64,000 nt of DNA from CALCNS01 sp937897315 (GCA_036744005.1 DAINOJ010000005.1:62001-126000); one strand, 5' to 3'. Numbered from the stretch's first letter, positions 49,744-58,850 are shown. Translations and numbers: made by a program. The notes: generated from the sequence alone by a model not told the origin.

Positions 49744-50385
49744 ATGGGCATGAGGACCTTAATCATCGGAGTTGCCGGAGGAACCGGATCCGGGAAAACT
49801 ACCTTAACCAGACAGTTGGCCAAGCGATTTGGAGAAGATTTGTGTGTCATGTATCATGATAATTATTACCGCTGCCATGATGAGCTGACCTATGATCAAC
49901 GGTGCCTGTTGAATTACGATCACCCCGATGCCTTTGAGACTGATATGTTGGTTCAGCATTTGCATACCTTAAGACAAGGACACAGCATATTCTGCCCGGT
50001 TTACGACTTTACACAACATAATCGTTCCAAAGATACTATACAAGTTCAGCCGAAGCCGATTATTGTTATCGATGGTATTCTCATCCTACAAGACCCGGAT
50101 TTGCGAGATATGATGGACATAAAAATATTCGTCGATACCGACGCCGACGTGCGTATTCTTCGCCGAATCGAACGCGACCTCAATCAACGCGGAAGAACGT
50201 TGGCTTCGGTACGCGATCAATACTTATCGACAGTAAAACCCATGCATGAACGCTTTGTGGAACCAAGCCGACGATTTGCTGATATTGTCATACCCGAAGG
50301 TGGCCGTAATCGAGTCGCTATAGAAATGCTCTTGTTGCGTTTGAGGGCTCACATCGAAGAAGTAGAAGAACGAATACCGGAATAG
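49744..50385 (+). CDS. udk: Uridine kinase
   Basis: A 213-residue P-loop kinase of the uridine kinase/PRK family. Walker A is GVAGGTGSGKTTLTRQL; then HDNYYRCHDELTYDQR, NYDHPDAFETDML, and PVYDFTQHNR, the nucleoside-binding blocks; IVIDGILIL near 110 is the Walker B region. It phosphorylates uridine or cytidine in pyrimidine salvage. AAAGGCGG precedes ATG 49744; ATG 49750 is an alternative. Glycerate kinase follows after 12 bases. Confidence 0.92.
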   Translation: MGMRTLIIGVAGGTGSGKTTLTRQLAKRFGEDLCVMYHDNYYRCHDELTYDQRCLLNYDHPDAFETDMLVQHLHTLRQGHSIFCPVYDFTQHNRSKDTIQVQPKPIIVIDGILILQDPDLRDMMDIKIFVDTDADVRILRRIERDLNQRGRTLASVRDQYLSTVKPMHERFVEPSRRFADIVIPEGGRNRVAIEMLLLRLRAHIEEVEERIPE

Positions 50386-50397
50386 AGGTTTTTTATC

Positions 50398-51519
50398 ATG
50401 AAGTTTCTCATCGCTATGGACTCTTTCAAAGGCAGTTGCAGTAGTTTAGAAGCAGGTACTGCTGTGGAAACGGGAATCCGCAGGGTATTCCCTCATGCAC
50501 ATTGCACGGTGCTACCCATCGCCGATGGTGGCGAGGGGACCGGTGCTGCATTGGCATCCGCTTTGGGTGGAACTCTCCGTTGGGTTTGCGTTCAGGACCC
50601 CCTTGGTCGAGACATACAAGCCCCTTTTGTTCTCCTACCCGATGGAACCGGAGTCATAGAATTGGCTTCCGCCTCTGGGTTAACTAGGATTTCCGAAGCG
50701 GAACGAAACCCATTGACGACCTCTACCTATGGTACCGGACAACTAATTCGAGCTGCTTTAGACGAAGGTGTGAGAAAATTTTTTGTCGGCTTAGGCGGAA
50801 GTGCTACAAACGATGGCGGAGTGGGCTTGCTGACCGCCCTAGGAATGCGGTTTATGGATAAACATCACAACCACATACCACCAGGAGGGCTTGCTCTTAC
50901 GCATTTACACTCTATAGACCCTTCTGGTTTTGACCCTCGTTTGAATGAAACCAACATCATCATCGCCTGTGATGTAGACAACCCTTTATTGGGACCTCGA
51001 GGAGCTTCTGCCATATTTGGTCCTCAAAAAGGAGCGACTCCGGAACAAGTTCTTCAACTGGATGCGGCTTTAGCCAATTACCATGATATTCTGCAGAAAG
51101 CCACCGGAAAAGAGTACAACAACATCCCCGGTTCCGGAGCGGCAGGAGGAACGACCGTCGCATTGCTGGCATTCACATCGGCAACTCTGAGTCCGGGGAT
51201 TGAGCTTGTTTTAAAAACACTGCAGTTTGAAGAATACCTTCGAGATACTGATTGGGTGATTACCGGAGAAGGCCGGATTGATGAACAAACCTTGCATGGT
51301 AAAGTGATTATGGGAATCGCCACATACACGAAGAAAGCCAAAAAACCTTTGCTCGCGTTGGCGGGAAGCATTGTTCCTCAAACACAAGGACTTTATGATG
51401 TAGGTGTCACAGCAATGTTCCCCATTGCACCCGGTCCCATCTCACTGCAAGAATCCATGCTTAGGGGTCCAGAACTTCTGGCAGATGCAGCTGAGCGATG
51501 TATGAGGATGTTACGTTAG
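50398..51519 (+). CDS. Glycerate 2-kinase (GarK/GlxK type)
   Basis: A 373-residue type-I glycerate kinase. Key blocks are AMDSFKGSCSSLEAG at the start, PIADGGEGTGAALA near 40, GLGGSATNDGGVGLL near 135, and DWVITGEGRIDEQTLHGK near 280. It makes 2-phosphoglycerate from glycerate and ATP, feeding serine or glyoxylate breakdown into glycolysis. Cotranscribed with udk. Its stop TAG (51517-51519) overlaps the stop of the convergent TPM gene, with no terminator between them. Confidence 0.93.
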   Translation: MKFLIAMDSFKGSCSSLEAGTAVETGIRRVFPHAHCTVLPIADGGEGTGAALASALGGTLRWVCVQDPLGRDIQAPFVLLPDGTGVIELASASGLTRISEAERNPLTTSTYGTGQLIRAALDEGVRKFFVGLGGSATNDGGVGLLTALGMRFMDKHHNHIPPGGLALTHLHSIDPSGFDPRLNETNIIIACDVDNPLLGPRGASAIFGPQKGATPEQVLQLDAALANYHDILQKATGKEYNNIPGSGAAGGTTVALLAFTSATLSPGIELVLKTLQFEEYLRDTDWVITGEGRIDEQTLHGKVIMGIATYTKKAKKPLLALAGSIVPQTQGLYDVGVTAMFPIAPGPISLQESMLRGPELLADAAERCMRMLR

Positions 51520-52418
51520 AACCTTCGACCTCCGCCACCGCCATGAACCCTTCCCCCTCCAGACATATGGGTTCCGCTCGCTCGACCTCCACCAAATGTA
51601 GGCCCGCCGCTTATATTTCGTGGAGGTTTTGGTTTTGGCATACGAGTCACTGTGGTTCGCAAGAACTGATCTTCACGATCGGTGATCACAACCTCAGAAT
51701 TTTCTCGCACAGCATACTCATAGGTGCTCCCTCGTAATTGATACGTGCCATGAACGGAAGCATATAGGATCCCTCCGGCTAACAAGGCAACCCCCGCAGC
51801 AATGGCAATTTCAGCTGGTGTCAACACTTTGTATGCTGGGGTGGTAATCTGGCCGGTTTCTGTATCATATTGAAACTGCCCTTCAGGAATACCAGCCTTG
51901 ACAAACTTTTGAGTGTCTTTCAGAACACTGAGCACGGAACCGGAAAAATCACCTTCGCTCAAATGATTCCAAGCATGATCGAGCATTTCGGCCAATCGCT
52001 CGTCGGTGATGTAGTTTATCATTTTTCCGCAAGTGGTGATAATGGGCATGCGATTGGACATATCAATAAAATAGATGATTCCGCTGAAGTCTTCTCCTAC
52101 GCCAAACCCGTTTGTATCATAAAAGTCATCCGCAAAGGCCATACCGATTTTCTCGGCTTGTGTATCTGAACTACTATATTCTGCTTCTTCGCTGGAGAGG
52201 AACACGAAATCCATCTTCATCTCTGTACGAACTTTGCTGATTTCATTCTCAAGATTGGTAATACTGGGTTCTGTCATCAACCCAGCATAATCAAAAACTC
52301 GGCGTGATTCTTCGGCCAAAGTGGTTGCATAAATGGTTAAGAAGGATGAGACAAGCATCCATAACGCTAAGATGATGGCAACTCTTGTGATGTATGAACT
52401 GGAACGTCGTTTTACCAT
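51516..52418 (-). CDS. TPM-domain membrane protein (YgcG-like)
   Basis: A 300-residue protein with an N-terminal signal/anchor helix (VAIILALWMLVSSFLTIYA), a TPM domain from about residue 38 (RRVFDYAGLMTEPSITNLENEISKV; GEDFSGIIYFIDMSNR), a second membrane helix near 205 (IAIAAGVALLAGGILY) and a glycine-rich end (GGGRVHGGGGGRRF). The TPM domain faces outside and has been linked to photosystem II repair and to peptidase-like roles in other organisms; the function here is unknown. Cotranscribed with the upstream zinc-ribbon protein (7-base overlap). Confidence 0.83.
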   Translation of the reverse strand: MVKRRSSSYITRVAIILALWMLVSSFLTIYATTLAEESRRVFDYAGLMTEPSITNLENEISKVRTEMKMDFVFLSSEEAEYSSSDTQAEKIGMAFADDFYDTNGFGVGEDFSGIIYFIDMSNRMPIITTCGKMINYITDERLAEMLDHAWNHLSEGDFSGSVLSVLKDTQKFVKAGIPEGQFQYDTETGQITTPAYKVLTPAEIAIAAGVALLAGGILYASVHGTYQLRGSTYEYAVRENSEVVITDREDQFLRTTVTRMPKPKPPRNISGGPTFGGGRASGTHMSGGGRVHGGGGGRRF

Positions 52419-53428
52419 AAGAAGTACCCCCCTGCTGATGCCAATGTAAAAATGGCAACGGCTAAAAGAGCACAATCGCGTAGCAATTTTCCTCGATCGA
52501 CCGGTAAGACTCCACAGGTTTCCTGAGTCTGACCATTCATACTGTAGTAGTAAATCTTCTTATTGGAGTCTGTATAGGTAATAACCCAAGCGGGCAATAA
52601 GACATAGGAGTATTTGGCACTCTTCACCCGAGCTTGCGTCGAACCACTAATCTGCTGATACCCATGGCCGCTCATCAATAACGGTTGTACTTGATTACGG
52701 ACTTCTTGTTCTATCGATTCATGGAATTCTTCGCTGTTCATATCGCGTTTCTCTGCCTGAAAACCCGAGAGAACCGTCTCGGTAAAGGGTTGCATTTCGT
52801 TAAGATGATAGGGATGCACTCCGTCCGCCAGTTTGCGATCGGCCTTCCTTAGAGCACTGCGTTGAATGTTTTTTAGTGTCACATCTCCGCGTCGTACCAC
52901 TCGGTAATGCTGAGTTGTCGTGATATTTTCATTCACCGTTGAAGTGACCTGGCTATTGCGTCCTTCTCCTTCAAATTGAGAATCCATAGTATAATCCGCC
53001 AGCCAATAAGGATAATACATACCGGTGATCTTATCAATGTTCTTTTCGTCATAAAACCCACTGGGCACATATCGTTTGCCTTTCACCCACTTTAAAAACG
53101 TGTCCCGGGCAGTATCCTTGCCAACCTTAAATGGAAGAACGTAATCCGGTCTGAACTCCGCTTGTAAGCGGCCCGATAACACGACTGGGTTATGACAATA
53201 ATAGCAGTAGGTTGCAGCCGTAGTCTCATCGGTCACGACTTCTGCTCCACAACTGGGACAAGAAAATACGGCAGTATGTGCAACGGCTACTTCTTTTTTT
53301 CGTTGCATATCCAAAATTTCGTGCTCGTGATATTGACTACCACAATAATCACAGACTAGTTTTTGCAATTGCGGATCGAACGTCAATCCGTTTCCACAGG
53401 AAGGACAGCGATACGTAGTAACAGACAT
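52412..53428 (-). CDS. TFIIB-type zinc-ribbon membrane protein
   Basis: A 338-residue protein with two zinc ribbons at the N-terminus (CPSCGNGL...CDYCGSQY and CPSCGAEV...CYYCHNPV), a large middle domain, and one membrane helix at the C-terminus (CALLAVAIFTLASAGGYFL). This set recurs beside TPM-domain genes in Clostridia as I recall, so the two probably form one envelope complex of unknown purpose. Start at ATG 53428 behind GGAGGTGGG; the 33 extra upstream residues overlap the ferritin terminator. Confidence 0.82.
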   Translation of the reverse strand: MSVTTYRCPSCGNGLTFDPQLQKLVCDYCGSQYHEHEILDMQRKKEVAVAHTAVFSCPSCGAEVVTDETTAATYCYYCHNPVVLSGRLQAEFRPDYVLPFKVGKDTARDTFLKWVKGKRYVPSGFYDEKNIDKITGMYYPYWLADYTMDSQFEGEGRNSQVTSTVNENITTTQHYRVVRRGDVTLKNIQRSALRKADRKLADGVHPYHLNEMQPFTETVLSGFQAEKRDMNSEEFHESIEQEVRNQVQPLLMSGHGYQQISGSTQARVKSAKYSYVLLPAWVITYTDSNKKIYYYSMNGQTQETCGVLPVDRGKLLRDCALLAVAIFTLASAGGYFLW

Positions 53429-53500
53429 AGACCCACCTCCGAGGTTCAAAAATCTATATGTAGTTCGCGAAACTTCCTGAAAATACCTTTCATCACATAA

Positions 53501-53536
53501 GAAAAGCACCTGCCCCATATGGGACAAGTGCTTTTG
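53501..53536 (-). terminator. Intrinsic terminator of the ferritin gene
   Basis: AAAAGCAC and GTGCTTTT close an imperfect stem around CCCATATGGG. On the minus strand it ends in CTTTTCTT. Confidence 0.7.
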
Positions 53537-53544
53537 AATTCACT

Positions 53545-54057
53545 CTAGAGAACTAAAGAAGGGGGAGCATAGACACGAGTTAACATGTCTTTATTCAACA
53601 TATAAAGAGATTTGGGATCTTTTCCAAACAACTCATAATTGGTGATGTTGTCGTTGGCGTTTTTCTCTTCTTCCCCTTGCTCTTTCACAAACCAGTCTAA
53701 GAACTGAATGGTTCGGAAATCGTGATCCTTTTGTGCTTGTGCATAAATGGCGTTAATCGAAGCTGTGACGTAATGCTCATGTTCCAGCGCCGCATGTAAG
53801 GGAGCCCCCGGATTATCATAAACTTGATCTGGTTCTGCAATCGCAGTGAAGTGCACACATACATTGTTATTGATTAAGTATTGGCGGAACAGCATTGCAT
53901 GATCCCGTTCCTCTTGAGCTTGCACAAGGAACCAATGTGCAAAACCCGGTAAGCCTTCGTTTTCATAATAGTTGGCCATTTCTAAATACAAATAGGCAGA
54001 AAAGAATTCTTTGTTGATTTGCTCTTGCAATAATTTGGTGGTTTCAGCAGTTAACAT
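53545..54057 (-). CDS. Ferritin
   Basis: A 170-residue four-helix ferritin. Ferroxidase-centre residues are visible: Glu in INKEFFSAYLYLEMANYY, the ERDHAMLF pair (E and H), and later Glu/Gln in VKEQGEEEKNA. It stores iron as a 24-mer shell after oxidising Fe(II). It follows the glutathione peroxidase gene by 33 bases, so the two are likely one iron/peroxide stress unit. ATG 54057 is used, behind GAAAGGGGA. Confidence 0.95.
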   Translation of the reverse strand: MLTAETTKLLQEQINKEFFSAYLYLEMANYYENEGLPGFAHWFLVQAQEERDHAMLFRQYLINNNVCVHFTAIAEPDQVYDNPGAPLHAALEHEHYVTASINAIYAQAQKDHDFRTIQFLDWFVKEQGEEEKNANDNITNYELFGKDPKSLYMLNKDMLTRVYAPPSLVL

Positions 54058-54090
54058 AGAAAAATCCCCTTTCAAATCTTATTTCTCTGC

Positions 54091-54627
54091 TTAGGACAGC
54101 AGCTTGTCCAACATAGGTTGTAAGTCTTCCGGTTTCATCGTAGGTCCGAACCTACCCACTACATTACCTTCTTTATCCACTAAAAACTTACTGAAATTCC
54201 ATTTGATTTCAGCGCCTTCAACCCCTAAGCCTTTGGAGTTCATTCTCTCCACAAAAGCGTGTAGTGCATCGTCTTGTTGATCTTGAGGTGCAACTTCTTT
54301 TAAATAACGGTAAAGCGGATGAGCATTCTCACCATTGACTTCTATCTTGGAAAATCGAGGAAAGGTGGTTCCAAAATTTAGCTGACAAAAGGTTGCAATC
54401 TCATCATCACTCCCAGGTGCTTGCCCCAAGAACTGATTACAGGGGAAATCGAGAATTTCAAAGCCCTTGGCCTGATTTGCTTCATATAAGGCTTGTAAGG
54501 ATTTATACTGAGGAGTAAAACCACAACCGGTTGCGGTATTGACGATAAGGGTTACTTTCCCTTTATATTGTGAGAGAAGAACTTCGTTCTGTTTATTATC
54601 GACGGCTGAAAAATCATATACGTTCAT
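54091..54627 (-). CDS. Glutathione peroxidase family thiol peroxidase
   Basis: A 178-residue thioredoxin-fold peroxidase. The catalytic cysteine is in NTATGCGFTPQY (Cys, not selenocysteine), followed by the Gln of LDFPCNQFLGQAPG and the Trp-Asn of IKWNFSKFLVDK, completing the active-site set. Bacterial members usually take electrons from thioredoxin, not glutathione. An AGGAGGAAG site precedes ATG 54627. The gene pairs with ferritin downstream. Confidence 0.93.
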   Translation of the reverse strand: MNVYDFSAVDNKQNEVLLSQYKGKVTLIVNTATGCGFTPQYKSLQALYEANQAKGFEILDFPCNQFLGQAPGSDDEIATFCQLNFGTTFPRFSKIEVNGENAHPLYRYLKEVAPQDQQDDALHAFVERMNSKGLGVEGAEIKWNFSKFLVDKEGNVVGRFGPTMKPEDLQPMLDKLLS

Positions 54628-54765
54628 TTTTCTTCCTCCTGTTGCAATTAAGAATTATTCGCACTTTGGCTGTCTTCAATATAACATAACCAGCCTATCG
54701 TTTCGGTGACCAAGTCACACAAGAGGTCTGCTCCCTATTTTCTACATCTTGCTGACGTCTTCCTT

Positions 54766-55596
54766 CTACTTCTCTAAATATCTCTCCCTAAGTTCACGCA
54801 GATCACTCATGCTAATATGCAGTCCTTGTTGAAAGAAAGATTCAGAATTTCCGTACTGGCAACGAATCTCTTCTTCTACTGATTTGATCCAAGCCGGGTT
54901 GACCCCTGCCATGGCTCGAGCAGTGTGCCAAATCTCCTCTCGTGGGGTTAGAGTTTTGGTATACTCCACAAAACCGTCAATCACATCCTTGTAATAATCA
55001 TTGGTCAACAAGTAATCTTTGATAATTGTATTCCAGTCTACTCCTAAGGCCAGTAGCATAAGGGCTGAACCAACCCCAGCACGATCTTTCCCGGCTTGAC
55101 AATGCCAACTTAGAGCACCCTGTTTTTGATTTAGGGCTACTTGAAAAAACTCTCTGTATGCGCGTAAAGCGGTATCGTTAGTGACAAATTCCTTATATAC
55201 CTGTATGTGATCTTCATGTAAGGCTTCCAGTGGTTGGTCCATATTCATCATTTGTTCCAATGGGTTACCCTTGGCATAAATGAACCCCAACATGAGACCT
55301 TTTCTACTTTCGTCACCAAAAACATTCAAGTGAACATTCTGTACGCCAGAGAGTTCTGGGTCGGGTTCGCGGTTTTTCTCTATGGAAGTGCGAAAATCTA
55401 CGACGGTAGTCATTTGATAAACATCGGTTAAGCGGTGAAGATCGTCGGGTAGCGCTTTGGCCAGTTTTCCTGTTCGTAATAACATACCTTTTTTAATGAT
55501 TTGACCACTTTTTGTGGGGTATCCCCCCAACTCCCTCGCATTACGCACACCATGCAATCCCAAAGATTGAGGTAGCTGCTGCAAATATTCTATCAT
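54766..55596 (-). CDS. Tyrosine-protein phosphatase family (Y_phosphatase3)
   Basis: A 276-residue dual-specificity-type phosphatase. The N-terminal GVRNARELGGYPTKSGQIIKKG and FRTSIEKNREPD and the catalytic loop WHCQAGKDRAGVGSALM (Cys nucleophile and Arg) match the PF13350 family, which includes lipid-phosphate and protein-tyrosine phosphatases such as Listeria LipA and Mycobacterium PtpB. Substrate unknown. It is 14 bases after the M20 hydrolase gene in the same direction. Confidence 0.9.
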   Translation of the reverse strand: MIEYLQQLPQSLGLHGVRNARELGGYPTKSGQIIKKGMLLRTGKLAKALPDDLHRLTDVYQMTTVVDFRTSIEKNREPDPELSGVQNVHLNVFGDESRKGLMLGFIYAKGNPLEQMMNMDQPLEALHEDHIQVYKEFVTNDTALRAYREFFQVALNQKQGALSWHCQAGKDRAGVGSALMLLALGVDWNTIIKDYLLTNDYYKDVIDGFVEYTKTLTPREEIWHTARAMAGVNPAWIKSVEEEIRCQYGNSESFFQQGLHISMSDLRELRERYLEK

Positions 55597-55610
55597 CGTA
55601 AAACCCTTTC

Positions 55611-56753
55611 CTAATGAAACTTCTCAATCAACTTCAAGTAGAACGCACATGCTTCTGCCAATTGTGAGACAGGAACGCGTTCATCAACCATATGGGCGAG
55701 TTTATAATCTCCCGGTCCAAAGCCAATAGTTGGTACTCCCAAACTCAAAGGTGTCACGGCATTGGTGCCAAAGTCCCAAAAATTATACTCTGTGGCTTCC
55801 TTACCTAACACCTCTGCATAGCATTGGCGCAAAAGTTTGGTCAGCGCATGCTCGGTATCAATGTTCCATGGTTCGTGTATGGGCTGGTACACCAAAGACT
55901 CCCCGGTCCAACTCGTATGTGTTAAGGTTCCTATCTCCCAATTTGCATCTTTTCCGACGATGAGTTCATCCAACTGGGCTTTTGCTTCTGCAAGGGTTTC
56001 CCCCACAACCAACCGGCGATCCAAGTAAATACTGCACTCGCTTGGAACCGCATTTAAGGACGCACTCACGCTGGAGATTTCGGATAATACAATCGTGCCA
56101 TGTGGTTTGGGTTTTGAACTAAGCTTGGCATTGAGTTGTTCCACTCTTTGAATGACTTCCGCCATGGCATAGACTGCGTTGACTCCTTTTTCTGGAGCAG
56201 AGCCGTGCGCCGACACCCCTTTGGTTTTGATTCTGGCCTGGATCTTCCCTGTATGACCTAAGGTTATGAGATTATTCGATGGCTCACATATGATACAAGC
56301 ATCGGGTATCACTCCACTATCTTTATAAAAATGTTGCAGATTGACCCCGTCACAATATTCTTCACAAATACTGCCGGTGATATAAACCGTTTTTCCATCC
56401 AAAAACCCAGATGCTTTCGCTAAATGAGCTGCGTATATGGATGCCCCTAATGCGGCCTTCATATCGACAGACCCACGACCATATAAATACCCCTCGACTA
56501 TTGCACCGGAAAAAGGTGGATAAGTCCAAAGGTTGGCATCTTCTGCTTTGACGGTATCTACATGAGAATCGAAGTGAAGGATTTTCTTGCCCTGACCCAT
56601 TCGCCCAACCACATTGCCAACGCGATCCACATAAACTTCATCGAAGCCAAGCTGAATCATTTTCTCTTTCACAAACTGCACAATAGACCCTTCCTGGTCG
56701 GAGTAACTGGGGATTCGAACCAAATCCGCAACAAATTGAGTCAGCTCTTGCAT
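55611..56753 (-). CDS. M20 family metallohydrolase, YgeY-like
   Basis: A 380-residue dizinc peptidase-family enzyme. Zinc ligands and catalytic residues are in HFDSHVDTV, GRGSVDMKAAL, SICEEYCDG and ICEPS, then HGSAPEKGVNAVYAM in the lid domain. Sequence blocks such as EEYCDG and SWTGESLVYQP...W recall the YgeY family that is linked to selenium-dependent molybdenum hydroxylases in other bacteria. No molybdenum hydroxylase or selenium genes are in this window, so that link is not shown here. Operon neighbours are an MBL-fold protein and a phosphatase. Confidence 0.85.
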   Translation of the reverse strand: MQELTQFVADLVRIPSYSDQEGSIVQFVKEKMIQLGFDEVYVDRVGNVVGRMGQGKKILHFDSHVDTVKAEDANLWTYPPFSGAIVEGYLYGRGSVDMKAALGASIYAAHLAKASGFLDGKTVYITGSICEEYCDGVNLQHFYKDSGVIPDACIICEPSNNLITLGHTGKIQARIKTKGVSAHGSAPEKGVNAVYAMAEVIQRVEQLNAKLSSKPKPHGTIVLSEISSVSASLNAVPSECSIYLDRRLVVGETLAEAKAQLDELIVGKDANWEIGTLTHTSWTGESLVYQPIHEPWNIDTEHALTKLLRQCYAEVLGKEATEYNFWDFGTNAVTPLSLGVPTIGFGPGDYKLAHMVDERVPVSQLAEACAFYLKLIEKFH

Positions 56754-56765
56754 GTTTGTCCTCCT

Positions 56766-57674
56766 TTACATTTTCACAAAAGATACATTACCATTAGAGT
56801 CCAATTTAAATCCATCTAGGTCTTTCGCAGAAAATACCTTACCGGTAGTCACTTGAGATAAATACTGAAGGATTTCGCGTTCGCGCTGCTCTTGGGCCTG
56901 TTCGGAACTACTTTCATTCTCTCCCAACATCCACAATTGATGCGTCAAAATGACATTTCTACTGCGAGTTTGTTGAACTAACGTTGCTAATTCACGCTCG
57001 GATGTATGCACCGAGGTATGATAACGATACCATTTGGTTGTCCTACTTTGAACACCGGTATGCGAGTATACCTCGTGAATGAGCATGTCACACTCTTGAG
57101 CAGCGCGCATAATCCCGTCGCATGGAGCGGTATCGCCTGAAAAACAAATAATGCCATTTGGGGTCGTGATACGAAAACCATATGCTTCAAAAGGAGGATG
57201 TTGCATCGGGTAGGCCTCCACACGGATCCAATCATCCAAATACACAAGACCTTCTTTATATTCAGTACACAGAACTTGAATTCCTTGCACATTGGCTTGC
57301 TCGGCACCGTAGATTCGATTTTGTATATCTACCTGATAGGCTTGAAGCAGATGATGAGTCATACGCTTCATTCCCACTGGTCCGAACACCTGCAATGCAG
57401 TCTCGCGTCCCAAAACCCATGGGGTTAAGAGAAGGTCTGCAAAGCCTGCGGTATGATCTGAATGCAGATGGCTAATAAAAACCTTATTAAGGTTCTTCAT
57501 ACTAAGACTTGTGTAGCCAAGTCTAGCCGCCGCTTCTGCTCGACGGACGATTCCCGGGCCACATTCAAATAAATAAACTTGTTGGTCAACGAGCAAGGCC
57601 CACGCCGGACCCGATTTTTCGGGTAATGCATTGGGGGTCCCGGTACCTAAGAAAACAATCTGAACCCTGCACAT
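56766..57674 (-). CDS. Metallo-beta-lactamase fold hydrolase (RNase Z/arylsulfatase-like)
   Basis: A 302-residue MBL-fold protein. The metal motif is ISHLHSDHTAGFADLLL near residue 68, with CFSGDTAPCDG (aspartate ligand) near 177 and the final histidine in NVILTHQLW. The overall look (FLGTGTPNALPEKSGPA opening) is that of the RNase Z/arylsulfatase group. RNA processing is not assured, since the exosite arm of true RNase Z is not evident. It lies 12 bases upstream of the M20 gene. Confidence 0.85.
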   Translation of the reverse strand: MCRVQIVFLGTGTPNALPEKSGPAWALLVDQQVYLFECGPGIVRRAEAAARLGYTSLSMKNLNKVFISHLHSDHTAGFADLLLTPWVLGRETALQVFGPVGMKRMTHHLLQAYQVDIQNRIYGAEQANVQGIQVLCTEYKEGLVYLDDWIRVEAYPMQHPPFEAYGFRITTPNGIICFSGDTAPCDGIMRAAQECDMLIHEVYSHTGVQSRTTKWYRYHTSVHTSERELATLVQQTRSRNVILTHQLWMLGENESSSEQAQEQREREILQYLSQVTTGKVFSAKDLDGFKLDSNGNVSFVKM

Positions 57675-57700
57675 GGCACTGCCTCCTTATATATGTTGAG

Positions 57701-57727
57701 GCTTCGGTTTCAAGAAGAAACCGAAGC
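57701..57727. other. Hairpin at the ligase-MBL junction
   Basis: GCTTCGGTTTC (57701-57711) and GAAACCGAAGC (57717-57727) form a perfect 11-bp stem overlapping the end of the ligase gene. There is no T run on the minus strand, so it is not a standard terminator; it could be an RNA processing or stability element within the operon. Confidence 0.6.
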
Positions 57728-58705
57728 ACTTTTGTTACTGCGTTCTGTTGCCGACTCCACGATTAGCGCAATTAAATCGGCATAGGTATGACCTTTGAGA
57801 CGGGTTAGTATGGGTAAATCGGAATAATGGGGGTTCAATCCGGCTAAAGGATTGACTTCGAGAAAATTCGGCACGCCTTGTGCATCCATCTTTAAATCAA
57901 TACGACCACAATCTCGACACTCCAACCCACGCCAGGCTTTTAATGCCAAATCGCCACAAAGGGCTTCTTCCTCTGGACTTGCCAGTCGGTATTCCACCCG
58001 TTCTTTGTAATTGATTTTATTCAGGTACGTATATCCTTCCTGATGGTATTCTCCCTTAAGCACAATTTCCATGACTCCTAAAACCCGTGCTTTATCCCCA
58101 CTGCCAACCATGCCAACGGTAAACTCCCTGCCGGGAAGATATTGCTCTACCAATACAGGTTGTTTGAATTCCTTTAAGATCTTTGCGCACCCTGATTTTA
58201 ATTGCTCGTGATTGTGCACTTTGGAATGTAAGCCAATCCCTTTACTGGAACCCTCTGCTACCGGCTTAATAAACATGGGATAGTCAAAAGAACGTATTCG
58301 AATATTCTCAACCGATCGAACCATTTTAAACTTCGCTGTTGGAATTTCCAAATCACGAACAATTCGTTTGGTCATCCCCTTGTGTAAGGCAATGGAAAGA
58401 ACCATGGGGTCGGAAAATGTATATGGGATACGATACGCATCGAGCAGAGCAGGAACTTGTGCTTCCCTACTCACGCCATGTAAACCCTCTGCAATGTTAA
58501 ACACCAAGTCCCATCGTTTTCCATGAGCTAGTTTTTCTACCAAAGCCATAATCGAACCAATCCGTTCCGTTGTGTGTCCTAAGGCCTTTAGGGAGTCATC
58601 CACCGCGTCGATGGTTTCTGCTTCATCCAATTCTGCAGTTTCTTCCCTGCTATACCCTTCTTTTAAATAATCGCTGCGTAGATCGTACGTGATGCCTATG
58701 TGCAT
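57710..58705 (-). CDS. ATP-grasp protein, D-alanine-D-alanine ligase-like
   Basis: A 331-residue ATP-grasp ligase. Motifs: FNIAEGLHGVSREAQVPALL near residue 70, FIKPVAEGSSKGIGL near 143 (ATP lysine), LVEQYLPGREFTVGMVG near 180, and FLEVNPLAGLNPHYSDLP near 285 (metal and product loop). The FNIAEGLxGxxREAxxPALL block marks the divergent Ddl-like group that is usually not the cell-wall Ddl. It probably joins two amino acids or a peptide; the product is unknown. It is the first gene of the minus-strand operon. Confidence 0.85.
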   Translation of the reverse strand: MHIGITYDLRSDYLKEGYSREETAELDEAETIDAVDDSLKALGHTTERIGSIMALVEKLAHGKRWDLVFNIAEGLHGVSREAQVPALLDAYRIPYTFSDPMVLSIALHKGMTKRIVRDLEIPTAKFKMVRSVENIRIRSFDYPMFIKPVAEGSSKGIGLHSKVHNHEQLKSGCAKILKEFKQPVLVEQYLPGREFTVGMVGSGDKARVLGVMEIVLKGEYHQEGYTYLNKINYKERVEYRLASPEEEALCGDLALKAWRGLECRDCGRIDLKMDAQGVPNFLEVNPLAGLNPHYSDLPILTRLKGHTYADLIALIVESATERSNKSASVSS

Positions 58706-58821
58706 CCGGCATTGCCACCCTTCTTCTATTTGTAAACGATCTTTAGGATTCCCCGCTAAAATTCCATATTGATACTAGAATCCCTTTCCCTTGCAAAAAT
58801 TCTTTTTTGTGATTTGAATCG

Positions 58822-58850
58822 TTGACGAAGAGTGTCAATCGTGTTAACAT
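58822..58850 (+). promoter_or_regulatory. Predicted promoter of the flavodiiron protein gene
   Basis: TTGACG (58822-58827), 17-bp spacer, TAACAT (58845-58850), about 45 bases before the start. Confidence 0.6.

Noticed and set aside
54640..54680. PerR box ahead of the peroxidase-ferritin genes
   Set aside because: The AATAATTCTTAATT stretch matches the 7-1-7 consensus poorly on the right half.
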